A stretch of 64,000 nt of DNA, taken from contig NZ_JIBU02000012.1 of NCBI RefSeq assembly GCF_000633595.2, positions 279,756 to 343,755 of the forward strand, written 5' to 3'. Positions 23,453 to 32,143 of this stretch are shown piece by piece. A model generated the notes under the pieces. It was not told the DNA's origin, ran no database searches, and saw only the letters and a program-made list of their open reading frames with translations. Made by a program: the position numbers and the translations under genes. The stretch comes from Clostridium drakei. GTDB lineage: Bacteria; Bacillota; Clostridia; Clostridiales; Clostridiaceae. How positions within the stretch are numbered: position 1 is the stretch's first letter; every line of letters starts with the position of its first letter.

Positions 23453-23596
23453 GGAGAGATGTATAAAATTAAAATTCATTATAAACACTTGCCTTATCAG
23501 ATATATTTTGTAAATATATATTAAATATGATTTTTTATATTTAAGTGCAAATTTGTAAATGCGTTTATGACCAACTGTACTAAAAATACGAAATTT

Positions 23597-23638
23597 AAAA
23601 AGCTTCAAACCTTACAATTTTATGTTTGGAGCTTTTTT
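23597..23638 (+). terminator. Terminator after the alcohol dehydrogenase
   Basis: AAAAAGCTTCAAAC (23597-23610) pairs with GTTTGGAGCTTTTT (23624-23637) with one G-T pair; six T residues close the right arm. Confidence 0.85.
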
Positions 23639-23850
23639 ATTTTTTGATTTTTTAAATAAATTGATATTTATTGATGATAAATGTATTAACTTCTGTTCCC
23701 TGCCGCGAAAGGTAGAAAAAATAATAAAAAATTGAATCCACACAATTATCACCAGTTTGTGGAAATATATCAAATTAATAACTAGTCACATTATTATGAA
23801 TGTTGCGAAATTACAAATGAATAAAAAATGTTAACTTGCCCCTACTATAG

Positions 23851-23872
23851 CAATTGATAATATTATCAATTG
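23851..23872. promoter_or_regulatory. Perfect 22-base palindrome
   Basis: CAATTGATAAT followed directly by its complement, with no spacer. It contains GATAAT-ATTATC, like a Fur-family box but without the central base of the 7-1-7 pattern. No gene starts within 300 bases downstream on plus or upstream on minus. Confidence 0.4.
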
Positions 23873-24133
23873 AAATACAGTTGTATAAAAATAACAGATT
23901 TTTTTACAAAAATGTACAAAAGGTTAATTTACATTTGTATTTTGATATAAATGTCACTTTATATATAATATTAGAATTCTTATATATTGAGTTTATAATT
24001 TTTAAATACAATATTATAAGTAAATGCTTTTTAAACAAGTAGCACGTTATACCAAAATAATACTTACTTATATATAAATAAAACCACTATTTCATTACAT
24101 ATAAAATTATATGCGCTAAATATACATTTATTA

Positions 24134-24173
24134 AACTTCGCTTATTGAATTATGCGAAGTTATATAGTATAAT
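24134..24173 (+). promoter_or_regulatory. Promoter with embedded inverted repeat, HTH-xer operon
   Basis: TTGAAT (24145-24150), 17 bases, TATAAT (24168-24173). The -35 lies between the arms of a perfect inverted repeat, AACTTCGC (24134-24141) and GCGAAGTT (24154-24161). This is a typical repressor-operator placement and could serve autoregulation by the HTH protein encoded next. Confidence 0.65.
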
Positions 24174-24208
24174 AGAATCAACGCTTACAATACATTTAGG
24201 AGGTTTTT

Positions 24209-24877
24209 ATGGCTAGAGGCAGAACTATAACATTTAAATATAAGCATTTTCAATATGATGATCATGTTAAAAAACTATTATCAACAGATTTAAATTCTAA
24301 GGATGAAATGGAACTAAAAAAAATATATAATAATTATGAATCTTTACAAATTCATAGAGGCTACGAATACATAATAAAGGACTTATATATATTGATGATT
24401 AAAAGAAACATAAGTACTACAGATATAGCTAATATATATGCTGTTGGTCCCCGAACAATACAAATATGGTTAAAAGAATTAGGTCTAAATAGAACTCAAA
24501 AGGAAGCTCAAAAAATAGCTGTAACTAAAAGAGATTATGAGTCTATGAAAAAAGGTAATGTTATGCCTACTCAATTACCTGGTCGTTCTCGGGAAAACAA
24601 TATAAGGTATGAATTAAACATGCTTCTTGAACAAGAACTTAAAAAATATGAAGTTATAATTGGTGTAACTGCTCTTGGAATTTCGGATTTTGAAACAGAT
24701 ATACCTATAATCATATTAAAGTCGCTAACAATGAGTAAATTTTTAATTGAAATTGAAAAACATTCTCATCGTAAGAATAATAAAACGAAAGGGTATACTA
24801 TTTTAACACTAAGCAATGAAAAAGACGCTTTAAAAAAAGCAGTTGCACAAATATTAAAAGAAGTGAAAGGAATTTAG
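24209..24877 (+). CDS. Unrecognised HTH-containing protein, partner of the recombinase gene
   Basis: I do not recognise the family. The 222-residue product is basic and helical. Residues about 68-100 (NISTTDIANIYAVGPRTIQ, then IWLKELGL) read as a helix-turn-helix of the resolvase/transposase type. A linker with LPGRSREN follows, then a C-terminal alpha/beta part with an acidic ISDFETDIPI stretch. AGGAGGT precedes the ATG. The recombinase starts 4 bases after its stop, so the two are co-translated and probably act together. Its promoter contains an inverted repeat, fitting autoregulation. A DNA-binding accessory or regulator role is inference. Confidence 0.6.
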   Translation: MARGRTITFKYKHFQYDDHVKKLLSTDLNSKDEMELKKIYNNYESLQIHRGYEYIIKDLYILMIKRNISTTDIANIYAVGPRTIQIWLKELGLNRTQKEAQKIAVTKRDYESMKKGNVMPTQLPGRSRENNIRYELNMLLEQELKKYEVIIGVTALGISDFETDIPIIILKSLTMSKFLIEIEKHSHRKNNKTKGYTILTLSNEKDALKKAVAQILKEVKGI

Positions 24878-24881
24878 TATT

Positions 24882-25874
24882 ATGAAATATAATATAGCAT
24901 CAATAAGGAACAATACTTTACCTCAAAGTTTAATAGATTTTCTAAACTATTTAGAAACGATAAAAGGCAAATCTCAAAACACAATAAAAGGCTATAAAAT
25001 TGATTTGACCATGTTTTTTAGATTTTTAAAAATTTACAAAGGCTTAATCAATGATGAAACTCTTGATTTTGAAGAAATTCCTATAGGTGATATAGATAAT
25101 TCTCTTTTAAGAAAAATAACCTTAGCAGATCTTTATGCGTTTTTATCATTTCTAGAAAAATACAGAAAAAATAGTGCTTATGCTAGAGCTAGAAAAGTCG
25201 CTACATTAAAATCTTTTTTTAAATTCTTAAGCAGCAGAGCCAAAGTTATAGATGAAAATCCTGCTGTAGATTTAGAATCTCCTAAAATAAGCAAAAGGAA
25301 TCCTACTTATCTTACTTTGAATGAAAGCAAATCTCTTTTAAAAGCCATATCTGGCAGAAACAAAGAAAGGGATTATTGCATAATAACTTTATTTTTAAAC
25401 TGTGGTCTTAGACTTTCTGAGCTATGTAGTATTAATATTTCTAATATAAAAGGAGATATATTAACCGTTATAGGCAAAGGAAATAAAGAGAGGACTGTTT
25501 ATTTGAACAAAGCATGTGTTAAAGCTTTAAATAATTATTTGAAGATCCGTAATGAAAATATAGATAAGATAATTGATAAGGATTTTCTTTTTATAAGTAA
25601 AAACCATACAAAAATGAGTAAAAGAGCTGTAGAAGTTATGCTAAAAAAGCATTTAATAAATGCAGAACTAGATTCAGAAAAGTATACTCCTCATAAATTA
25701 AGACACACAGCAGCAACACTTATGTATAAGTATGGAAATGTGGATATAAGGAGTTTACAAAAAATATTAGGTCATGAAAATATATCTACTACTCAAATTT
25801 ATACTCATGTAGATGATGAAAAATTGAGAGATGCTGTTAAACTCAACCCTTTAAGTCAAGAAGATGATACATAA
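24882..25874 (+). CDS. Tyrosine recombinase, XerC/XerD-like
   Basis: A 330-residue site-specific recombinase. The N-terminal SAM-like domain includes KGKSQNTIKGYKIDLTMFF. The catalytic set is visible: Arg in CGLRLSELCS (about 175), Lys in GKGNKERTV, HKLRHTAATLM (His and Arg, about 271), GHENISTTQIYTH with the second His and the nucleophile Tyr near 306. The length and final THVDDEKLRDAVKLNPL fit Xer rather than phage integrases. It is translationally coupled to the HTH gene. Whether it is the chromosomal dimer-resolving Xer or a dedicated enzyme is open. Confidence 0.85.
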   Translation: MKYNIASIRNNTLPQSLIDFLNYLETIKGKSQNTIKGYKIDLTMFFRFLKIYKGLINDETLDFEEIPIGDIDNSLLRKITLADLYAFLSFLEKYRKNSAYARARKVATLKSFFKFLSSRAKVIDENPAVDLESPKISKRNPTYLTLNESKSLLKAISGRNKERDYCIITLFLNCGLRLSELCSINISNIKGDILTVIGKGNKERTVYLNKACVKALNNYLKIRNENIDKIIDKDFLFISKNHTKMSKRAVEVMLKKHLINAELDSEKYTPHKLRHTAATLMYKYGNVDIRSLQKILGHENISTTQIYTHVDDEKLRDAVKLNPLSQEDDT

Positions 25875-25919
25875 AAACAAAAGGCTTTGTTCCCTCTTTG
25901 GGACAAGCCTTTTGTTTTT
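25873..25919. terminator. Bidirectional terminator
   Basis: AAAAACAAAAGGCT (25873-25886) pairs with AGCCTTTTGTTTTT (25906-25919); the inner part also pairs partly. It overlaps the stops of the convergent recombinase and Cys-rich genes. Confidence 0.85.
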
Positions 25920-26343
25920 ATTCCCTCTTATCACCTTTAAATCTTATAAGCCCTGGGAATTCTTCGTAGGTTAAATCTTTAAAAGCACCTTCATCTTCAA
26001 TGATTTCTCTCAAACCTTCTACATCGTCTATATATTCTATGTTATCATCTAGATTTTCAAATTTATCATCTTTTAAATTATCAATATCAATTTCTTCAGA
26101 AAGACTTATGTGTTCTGGTTGTTCTCCAGGTTGAATGTCTAATTCATTTTCTTGCTGAAGTTCTTCTACATCAACTTTATCTTCTAATATTTCGTCGATT
26201 TTTATTGCATTAATATCATATCCTTGTAATTCCAGACATTTGCCGCAATTAGTACATTTTTTGTTGGGATTTAAATCACATCTGTCACATTCCCCGCAAT
26301 TAGTACAATCTTTATTAGAGTTAAATATACACTTTTTATTCAT
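25918..26343 (-). CDS. Cys-rich N terminus, acidic protein of unknown function
   Basis: The 141-residue product opens with eight or more Cys in two similar blocks (NSNKDCTNCGECDRC and NPNKKCTNCGKC), able to bind zinc or an Fe-S cluster. Residues 45-115 are very acidic and probably unstructured; the end, FKDLTYEEFPGLIRFKGDKR, looks ordered. I set the ATG at 26343, nine bases after GGGAAGG; the TTG just upstream is less likely. It sits between the recombinase and lexA, convergent with the former. I do not recognise a named family. Confidence 0.6.
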   Translation of the reverse strand: MNKKCIFNSNKDCTNCGECDRCDLNPNKKCTNCGKCLELQGYDINAIKIDEILEDKVDVEELQQENELDIQPGEQPEHISLSEEIDIDNLKDDKFENLDDNIEYIDDVEGLREIIEDEGAFKDLTYEEFPGLIRFKGDKRE

Positions 26344-26525
26344 CAATTAATTCCTTCCCTTTTTAACATAACATATTATATTTGTTGCTTACTAATTTAA
26401 AGCCTAAATACTATTATACACAATATAAATTAAATTCCAAGTAATTTTTCTTTAGAAGTTCCCTAATTCAATAATTTAATGTTCTTTATAAATTTTGTAA
26501 AATAAGTATCATAATAAAAAATGTA

Positions 26526-26564
26526 GAACATAAGTTTGATAAATGTAGCATAATATGATATAAT
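26526..26564 (+). promoter_or_regulatory. lexA promoter with LexA box over the -35
   Basis: GAACATAAGTTT (26526-26537) fits GAACN4GTTY and overlaps the first bases of the -35 TTGATA (26536-26541). A 17-base spacer leads to TATAAT (26559-26564). This is the expected autorepression arrangement. Confidence 0.85.
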
Positions 26565-26632
26565 TCAGATAAATGAAGGTGTTTTGAGAAAGTTAATTCC
26601 TTTGAAATGTGTGAAGTTAGAGGGGTGTTTTT

Positions 26633-27241
26633 ATGCCAGGACGCAAAAGCAATAAACAGATGGAAATTTATGAATTTATAAAAGAACAAATTAAAGAAAA
26701 AGGCTATCCACCTTCTGTAAGAGAAATATGTGCAGCTGTTGGATTAAGCTCTACATCTACAGTTCATGGTCACTTGGAAAGATTAGAAAAAAAAGGTCTT
26801 ATAAAAAGAGATGCTACAAAACCTAGAACTATAGAAGTAATAGAAAATTCTTTGAACAGAAAAGAAATGATAAACGTTCCCATAATAGGGACTATTACTG
26901 CAGGCATGCCTATTTTAGCAGTAGAAAATATAGAAGACACCTTTCCTTTGCCTGTAGATTATGTAAAAAGCAATAAGGAACTTTTTATGTTAAAGGTTAG
27001 TGGAGAAAGCATGATTGATGCAGGAATACTAAATGGTGATTTTTGTATAATTGAAAAGACTAATTCTGCTGAAAATGGCGATATAATTGCCGCATTAATA
27101 GATAATGAAGCTACCCTTAAGAGATTTTTCAAAGAAAAAGATCATATAAGACTTCAACCTGAAAATAAAACTATGAATCCAATAATTGTACCTGATTGTC
27201 AGGTTTTAGGCAAACTAGTTGGACTTTATAGGAATTATTAA
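26633..27241 (+). CDS. lexA: LexA repressor, SOS regulator
   Basis: LexA represses SOS genes and cleaves itself when stimulated by RecA filaments. The 202-residue product has an N-terminal winged helix ([20 protein letters not shown]), the Ala-Gly cleavage site in TITAGMPIL near residue 88, the catalytic Ser in [10 protein letters not shown] near 125 and Lys in EATLKRFF near 162. AGAGGGG precedes the ATG. A LexA box covers its promoter, and the same box type is found upstream of dinB, so both autoregulation and a local regulon member are visible. Confidence 0.96.
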   Translation: MPGRKSNKQMEIYEFIKEQIKEKGYPPSVREICAAVGLSSTSTVHGHLERLEKKGLIKRDATKPRTIEVIENSLNRKEMINVPIIGTITAGMPILAVENIEDTFPLPVDYVKSNKELFMLKVSGESMIDAGILNGDFCIIEKTNSAENGDIIAALIDNEATLKRFFKEKDHIRLQPENKTMNPIIVPDCQVLGKLVGLYRNY

Positions 27242-27266
27242 AATTATATTTTCACACATAAAATAG

Positions 27267-27311
27267 AAATAGTACCCATATCAAATTATATATGAGGTAC
27301 TATTTTTATTT
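27267..27311. terminator. Bidirectional terminator between lexA and the lyase-like gene
   Basis: AAATAGTACC (27267-27276) pairs with GGTACTATTT (27296-27305), with further pairing of CATAT and ATATG inside. A T run follows on plus. Confidence 0.8.
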
Positions 27312-27317
27312 TATAAT

Positions 27318-28598
27318 TTAAATTATTTTAGAAAGAGCAATCAATATGCCTATTTTAGCATGATCAAAAGTAAGACCACCCTGAAGGTAAGCTATATAAG
27401 GTTCTCTTATAGGCGCATCTGCGGATAATTCAATAGAAGAACCTTGAACAAAAGCACCAGCTGCCATTATTACTTGATCTTCATAACCTGGCATATCCCA
27501 TGGTTCACATTGTACAAAAGAGTCTATAGGGGATCCTTGTTGAATGCCTTTGCAGAAGTTTATTAAATTTTCCTTATCATTAAACTTTATAGCTTGTATT
27601 ATATCGCTTCTCTTATCTTTATAAGATGGTAGTACTTCAAATCCAGAAAGTTCCATTATTCTTGCACAGAAAAGAGCACCTTTTAACGCTTCTATAGCTA
27701 CATGTGGTGCAAGAAACAATCCTTGATATAAAAGTCTCATAACTCCAAAAGTTGAACCGCATTCTCCGCCTATTCCTGGTATTGTTAATCTGTAAGAAGC
27801 TTGTGTAACATATTCTTCTTTTCCAGCTATGTACCCTCCTGTTGGTGCTATTCCCCCACCTATATTTTTTATAAGAGAACCTGCAATTAAATCAGCACCC
27901 ACATCTGTAGGTTCTTGTATATCTATAAATTCTCCATAACAGTTATCAACAAAACATATTACCTCAGGTTTGATGCTTTTTACAAAATCTATTATTTCTT
28001 TAATTTCTGATACTAATAAAGCTTTTCTCCATCCGTAACCAGTAGATCTTTGTATATGTATTAATCTTATGCTAGCATCATTTTCTAATTCATTTTTAAT
28101 CTTATCATAGTTGAATTTTCCATCACAAGTTAAATCAACCTGTTTGTAATTTACTCCAAAGTCTTTTAAAGAACCCATATTCTCTTTTTCGTTTATTCCA
28201 ATAATATTATGTAATGTATCATAAGGTGTACCGCATATACACATCATAGTGTCATTTGGCCTTAAGTTTCCAAATAGAGCAGCTCCCAACGCATGAGTGC
28301 CATTTACAAAATGAGGTCTTACTAACGCACTTTCACAGTTGAATATTCTGGCATAAACCTTATCCAAAGAATCTCTTCCTATATCTCCATACCCGTATCC
28401 TGAGGAATTAGTAAAATGAGAATCACTTATCCTCTCCTGCTGTAGTGCATTTAAAACCTTTAATTGATTATATTCTCTTATTTCATCATATTTTGAAAAT
28501 TCATCTTTTATATCATTTATGGTTTGTTCATAAAGTTTAATGACTTTATCACTTATACCATAATAATCCTTTAACTTTTGTTTTGTTGTTTCAATCAT
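27318..28598 (-). CDS. Methionine gamma-lyase family PLP protein (aluminium-resistance/YnbB family)
   Basis: A 426-residue fold-type I PLP enzyme related to cystathionine and methionine gamma lyases. The PLP lysine is in GSLIKNIGGGIAPTGGYIAG; SGYGYGDIGRDSLDKVYA and LVRPHFVNGTHAL are typical of this family, named from an aluminium-resistance clone but without a proven reaction in most bacteria. AAAGGAG precedes the ATG. It is conserved beside hfq and miaA in many clostridia, here downstream of hfq and separated by hfq's terminator, so it is probably transcribed on its own. Confidence 0.85.
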   Translation of the reverse strand: MIETTKQKLKDYYGISDKVIKLYEQTINDIKDEFSKYDEIREYNQLKVLNALQQERISDSHFTNSSGYGYGDIGRDSLDKVYARIFNCESALVRPHFVNGTHALGAALFGNLRPNDTMMCICGTPYDTLHNIIGINEKENMGSLKDFGVNYKQVDLTCDGKFNYDKIKNELENDASIRLIHIQRSTGYGWRKALLVSEIKEIIDFVKSIKPEVICFVDNCYGEFIDIQEPTDVGADLIAGSLIKNIGGGIAPTGGYIAGKEEYVTQASYRLTIPGIGGECGSTFGVMRLLYQGLFLAPHVAIEALKGALFCARIMELSGFEVLPSYKDKRSDIIQAIKFNDKENLINFCKGIQQGSPIDSFVQCEPWDMPGYEDQVIMAAGAFVQGSSIELSADAPIREPYIAYLQGGLTFDHAKIGILIALSKII

Positions 28599-28768
28599 TT
28601 TATCAAGCTCCTTTTAAATTTATCTACAAAGCAACTATAATCAATAATAATTTCCAAAAAGTCAAAAATTAGCAATTGAATTTCTTGGCAGCTACATCTA
28701 TGAATAATCAATATGATTCTTAGTTGCTGGTTATTTATAACACAATGTTTATAATAGCACATTAAAAA

Positions 28769-28794
28769 AAAATAGGCAATGATATGCCTATTTT
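28769..28794 (-). terminator. hfq terminator
   Basis: AAAATAGGCA (28769-28778) and TGCCTATTTT (28785-28794) form a 10-base stem directly after the hfq stop; on the minus strand it runs into a T tract. Confidence 0.85.
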
Positions 28795-28795
28795 C

Positions 28796-29050
28796 TTACT
28801 TTTCTGTTTGGTTTTCTTCAAAAGGAATATTGTTAAATAAAATGGTTTTAGCTGGTGTAATAGTAGATATTGCATGTTTGTATATCATCATTTGTTTACC
28901 ATCGCAATCTAAAACCACGGTAAAACTATCAAAGCCTTTTACATTACCTTTAAGTTGAAATCCATTAGTTAAATGTATGGTAACTGCAGTTTTATTTTTT
29001 CTGGCACCATTTAAAAATATATCCTGTAAGTTGCTAACTGTTTTACTCAT
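28796..29050 (-). CDS. hfq: RNA chaperone Hfq
   Basis: A hexameric Sm-like RNA chaperone. The 84-residue product contains the Sm1 segment [20 protein letters not shown] and the Sm2 motif [10 protein letters not shown]. The C-terminal tail is short, as in Firmicutes. CGGAGGGTG precedes the ATG. It follows miaA as in many bacteria. Its presence makes base-pairing small RNAs plausible in this organism, which matters for the short SOS RNA proposed upstream of dinB. Confidence 0.97.
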   Translation of the reverse strand: MSKTVSNLQDIFLNGARKNKTAVTIHLTNGFQLKGNVKGFDSFTVVLDCDGKQMMIYKHAISTITPAKTILFNNIPFEENQTEK

Positions 29051-29121
29051 ATTATCTACACCCTCCGTCGTAAGTTTTATTTTTATATATTCTATAAATT
29101 ATTATAAATTCCTTTTAATTA

Positions 29122-30060
29122 TTATAATTTCTTTAATGATGCAAAAATATCTACTATATTATCTACGATTTCATTATCCTCATTAAATTTATCTTTGTCT
29201 ATCCAAATAACTCTTTTGTCTTTTCTAAACCAAGTAAGTTGTCTTTTAGCATAATTTCTGCTTCCTTTTTTTATAGAATATATAGCTTCATCTAAAGAAA
29301 TTTTATTATCTAAATAATATAAGATTTCCTTATATCCAATACCTTTCATTGATTGCATTTCATCAGAATATCCCATTTGTTTTAGTTTTTTTACTTCTTC
29401 TATTAATCCATTTTGAAGCATAATATCTACTCTCATATTTATTCTTTCATACAGCTTTTCTCTATTCATGGTAAGTACAAAATAATAAACATTGTATGGG
29501 ATATCATATATATCATTTTCTAAATTAAATTCACTTATGGTTTTTCCTGTGAGTTTATAAACTTCTAGAGCTCTTATAACTCTTTTTAAGTCATTTGGAT
29601 ATAATCTATTAAAAGATTGAATATCTACTTCTTTAAGCATGCTATGCACATATTTTTTTCCCTTTATTTCAGCTAAATTATGAAGATGTTGTCTGTACTC
29701 ATAATCTGTAGATGCTTCTGTGAAATCATAGTTATAAATTAAAGAGTTAATATATAATCCAGTTCCCCCAACTAGCATAGGTAATTTGTTTTTAGAGGTT
29801 ATAGACTTTATTTCTTTTTCTGCCATTTTTTTATATTCAGAAACATTAAAATTTACATTAGGTTCTATTATATCTATAAGATGATGAGGTATATTTTGCA
29901 TTTCTTCCTTTGTAACTTTTGCAGAACCTATATCCATGTATTTATAAATTTGCATGGAATCAGCAGATATTATTTCTCCATTTAATTTTTGAGCAAGTTT
30001 TATGGATATATCAGTTTTACCTACAGCTGTGGGACCTGCTAATATAAATAAATTCTTCAT
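29122..30060 (-). CDS. miaA: tRNA dimethylallyltransferase MiaA
   Basis: Transfers a dimethylallyl group to N6 of A37 in tRNAs reading UNN codons. The 312-residue product starts [19 protein letters not shown] (P-loop), followed by [31 protein letters not shown] and [13 protein letters not shown], all family motifs. A run of G before the ATG acts as ribosome-binding site. MiaB, encoded in the same cluster, methylthiolates the product base, so the two act in series. Confidence 0.97.
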   Translation of the reverse strand: MKNLFILAGPTAVGKTDISIKLAQKLNGEIISADSMQIYKYMDIGSAKVTKEEMQNIPHHLIDIIEPNVNFNVSEYKKMAEKEIKSITSKNKLPMLVGGTGLYINSLIYNYDFTEASTDYEYRQHLHNLAEIKGKKYVHSMLKEVDIQSFNRLYPNDLKRVIRALEVYKLTGKTISEFNLENDIYDIPYNVYYFVLTMNREKLYERINMRVDIMLQNGLIEEVKKLKQMGYSDEMQSMKGIGYKEILYYLDNKISLDEAIYSIKKGSRNYAKRQLTWFRKDKRVIWIDKDKFNEDNEIVDNIVDIFASLKKL

Positions 30061-30171
30061 AAAATCCCCCCCCTTTTTTTCATGTATGTCATATCTCTAA
30101 GTTAATAGATCACTTAACAACTTAAAACTTCATTTAAAAAATGTATTTTCATAATAAATGTTTTAACATAA

Positions 30172-32052
30172 TTATTGTATTCTTTTAAATTTCTTTTCTA
30201 ACTCATTTAATGTGAATTTTATTATAGTAGGTCTCCCATGGGGACAATTAAATGGATCATCTATAAATCTTAAATCTTCTACTAAAGCATTCATTTCTAC
30301 ATTAGATAAATTATCATTAGCTTTAATTGCAGCCTTACATGCCAACCTAGCTATAGCATTATACTTTATCGTCCAAGTTTCACCAGAACCCATGTTTTTA
30401 AGGTTTTCTAATATATCTATAAATAAATTTTTTACATCAGGTTTTCCTAATATTAATGGTACTTCTCTTATACTTATTGTATTATCGCCAAAAATCTCTA
30501 TATTAAAACCTGCTTTAGAAAAAGTTTCTTTGTTATCTGTATAATATAAGAAATCTTCATGATATAATTCAATAATTATAGGAGTTATTAAAATTTGAGC
30601 TATCACATCATTTTCTTTAATACTATTTTTATATTTTTCAAATAGTATTTTTTCATGAGCAGCATGTTGATCTATAAGATAAAGAGTATCTCCATATTGA
30701 GCTAATATATATGTATTGTGAAATTGGCCTATTATATTCAATTTAGGAAACTTGGCTTCCTTCTCAAGGCTATTTTCGCTATTTTTACAACTACCATCTA
30801 TTTCTAATAATTCACTATTTTCTTTGCATAATTGAAAATTTTTACTATTACATTCTTGTATTTGATTTTCAATGTAGCTTCCATTCTCAACATGTTTTGG
30901 AACTTCATAATTATGCTGCCATTTTGAATTTAAGTCAATGGGAAGCTGTATCAAATCTTTTTTATTTTCTATTTTTCCTAAACTATCTTCATATTTATTT
31001 TTATGAGTTATATCAGGTAAATCATTATTAATTTCTTCAACCGGAATATTAAAGGATTCTTTAATACTATCTCTTAAAGCTGTATGAACAGTGTCAAAGG
31101 TAATTTTAAAAATTTCCCTATCATCTCTAAATTTTATCTCAGATTTAGTAGGATGAACATTTACGTCTATGTATTCTGGAAATATGTCTAGGAACAATAC
31201 AAAAAAAGGATACTTATTTATCATCAAAAAAGATTTAAAGGCATTTTCTACTGCTGCTGTCATTAGTTTGTTTTTTATATATCTTTTGTTTACAAATATA
31301 CTTTCATTGTTTCTACTTCCTCTGCTTATTTCAGAATTGCCAATATATCCATATATAGACATTATATCTGTATGTCTTTCAAAGTTTAATACATTATCAC
31401 ATATGTTTTTTCCGTATACACATCTTATAGCATCTAATAAATTTCCTGTCCCATAAGTTGTAAGTACTTTTTTTTCGTTATTGATTAGCCTAAAGGAAAT
31501 ATCGCTGTGAGCTAGTGATAGCCTATTTAGTATATCTGTTATATAAGCAGATTCTCTACTAGAAGACTTTAAAAACTTTTTTCTAGCAGGAACATTAAAA
31601 AATAAATCATTAACTTCTATGGTAGTTCCTAAATTACAAGCTGCATCTTTAATATAATTTATATTTCCTCCACTTATTGAAATTTCTTTTCCGAAATCAA
31701 AATCTTTTGCTCTACTTCTTAAAACAGTATTTGACACAGAGGCAATACTAGCTAAAGCTTCTCCTCTAAATCCCATAGTATTTATGTTATAGATATCATC
31801 TATATCTCTTATTTTACTTGTAGCATGAGGCATAAAAACTTTTTCTATATCATCCGCATGGATACCATCTCCGTCATCTAAAACCTTTATACTTTTTTGC
31901 CCTCCATCTATGGTTTCTACAGTTATATTTTTAGCTCCTGAATCTATACTATTTTCAACTAATTCTTTTACTACCGAAAAAGGTCTTTCAACTACTTCTC
32001 CTGCGGCTATTTTATTAGAGGTTTCTAAATCTAATACATTTACTCTTTTCAA
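30172..32052 (-). CDS. mutL: DNA mismatch repair protein MutL
   Basis: The 626-residue protein has the GHKL ATPase motifs [17 protein letters not shown] and [10 protein letters not shown], and a C-terminal domain with the endonuclease motif [13 protein letters not shown] near residue 464, as in bacteria without MutH. I set a TTG start at 32052: it gives the usual [20 protein letters not shown] and follows GGTGGTGA; the longer frame to 32106 reads through a hairpin and lacks a start signal. It lies downstream of mutS and upstream of miaA on the minus strand. Confidence 0.96.
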   Translation of the reverse strand: MKRVNVLDLETSNKIAAGEVVERPFSVVKELVENSIDSGAKNITVETIDGGQKSIKVLDDGDGIHADDIEKVFMPHATSKIRDIDDIYNINTMGFRGEALASIASVSNTVLRSRAKDFDFGKEISISGGNINYIKDAACNLGTTIEVNDLFFNVPARKKFLKSSSRESAYITDILNRLSLAHSDISFRLINNEKKVLTTYGTGNLLDAIRCVYGKNICDNVLNFERHTDIMSIYGYIGNSEISRGSRNNESIFVNKRYIKNKLMTAAVENAFKSFLMINKYPFFVLFLDIFPEYIDVNVHPTKSEIKFRDDREIFKITFDTVHTALRDSIKESFNIPVEEINNDLPDITHKNKYEDSLGKIENKKDLIQLPIDLNSKWQHNYEVPKHVENGSYIENQIQECNSKNFQLCKENSELLEIDGSCKNSENSLEKEAKFPKLNIIGQFHNTYILAQYGDTLYLIDQHAAHEKILFEKYKNSIKENDVIAQILITPIIIELYHEDFLYYTDNKETFSKAGFNIEIFGDNTISIREVPLILGKPDVKNLFIDILENLKNMGSGETWTIKYNAIARLACKAAIKANDNLSNVEMNALVEDLRFIDDPFNCPHGRPTIIKFTLNELEKKFKRIQ

Positions 32053-32084
32053 AATATTATTTTCACCACCTATATAACTTATTA

Positions 32085-32118
32085 AAAATAAGTAACTAAA
32101 AATCAAGTTACTTATTTT
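32085..32118 (-). terminator. Hairpin between mutS and mutL
   Basis: A 13-base perfect stem (32085-32097 with 32106-32118), loop of 8 bases. On the minus strand the end is T-rich but A-interrupted. It may partly terminate mutS transcripts before mutL. Confidence 0.6.
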
Positions 32119-32143
32119 AATATTTTTATATTTGATAATGTAC

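Larger units (their letters stand above)
23453..24208 (+). other. 756-base intergenic region
   Basis: Holds a terminator (23597-23638), a 22-base perfect palindrome (23851-23872) and the promoter/operator of the HTH gene (24134-24173). A 62-codon open frame at 23854-24042 lacks a ribosome-binding site and has a phobic low-complexity product; I do not call it. Confidence 0.6.

Noticed and set aside
23851..23872. Fur, PerR or Zur box
   Set aside because: The 7-1-7 spacing fails because the central base is missing, and no iron or peroxide gene follows.
23854..24042. 62-codon plus-strand frame after the alcohol dehydrogenase
   Set aside because: No ribosome-binding site and a Tyr/Ile/Phe/Asn-rich product typical of noncoding AT-rich DNA.
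30062..30080. C- and T-run before miaA as a regulatory or phase-variable tract
   Set aside because: It reads as the miaA ribosome-binding site followed by A residues on minus; length variation cannot be judged from one sequence.
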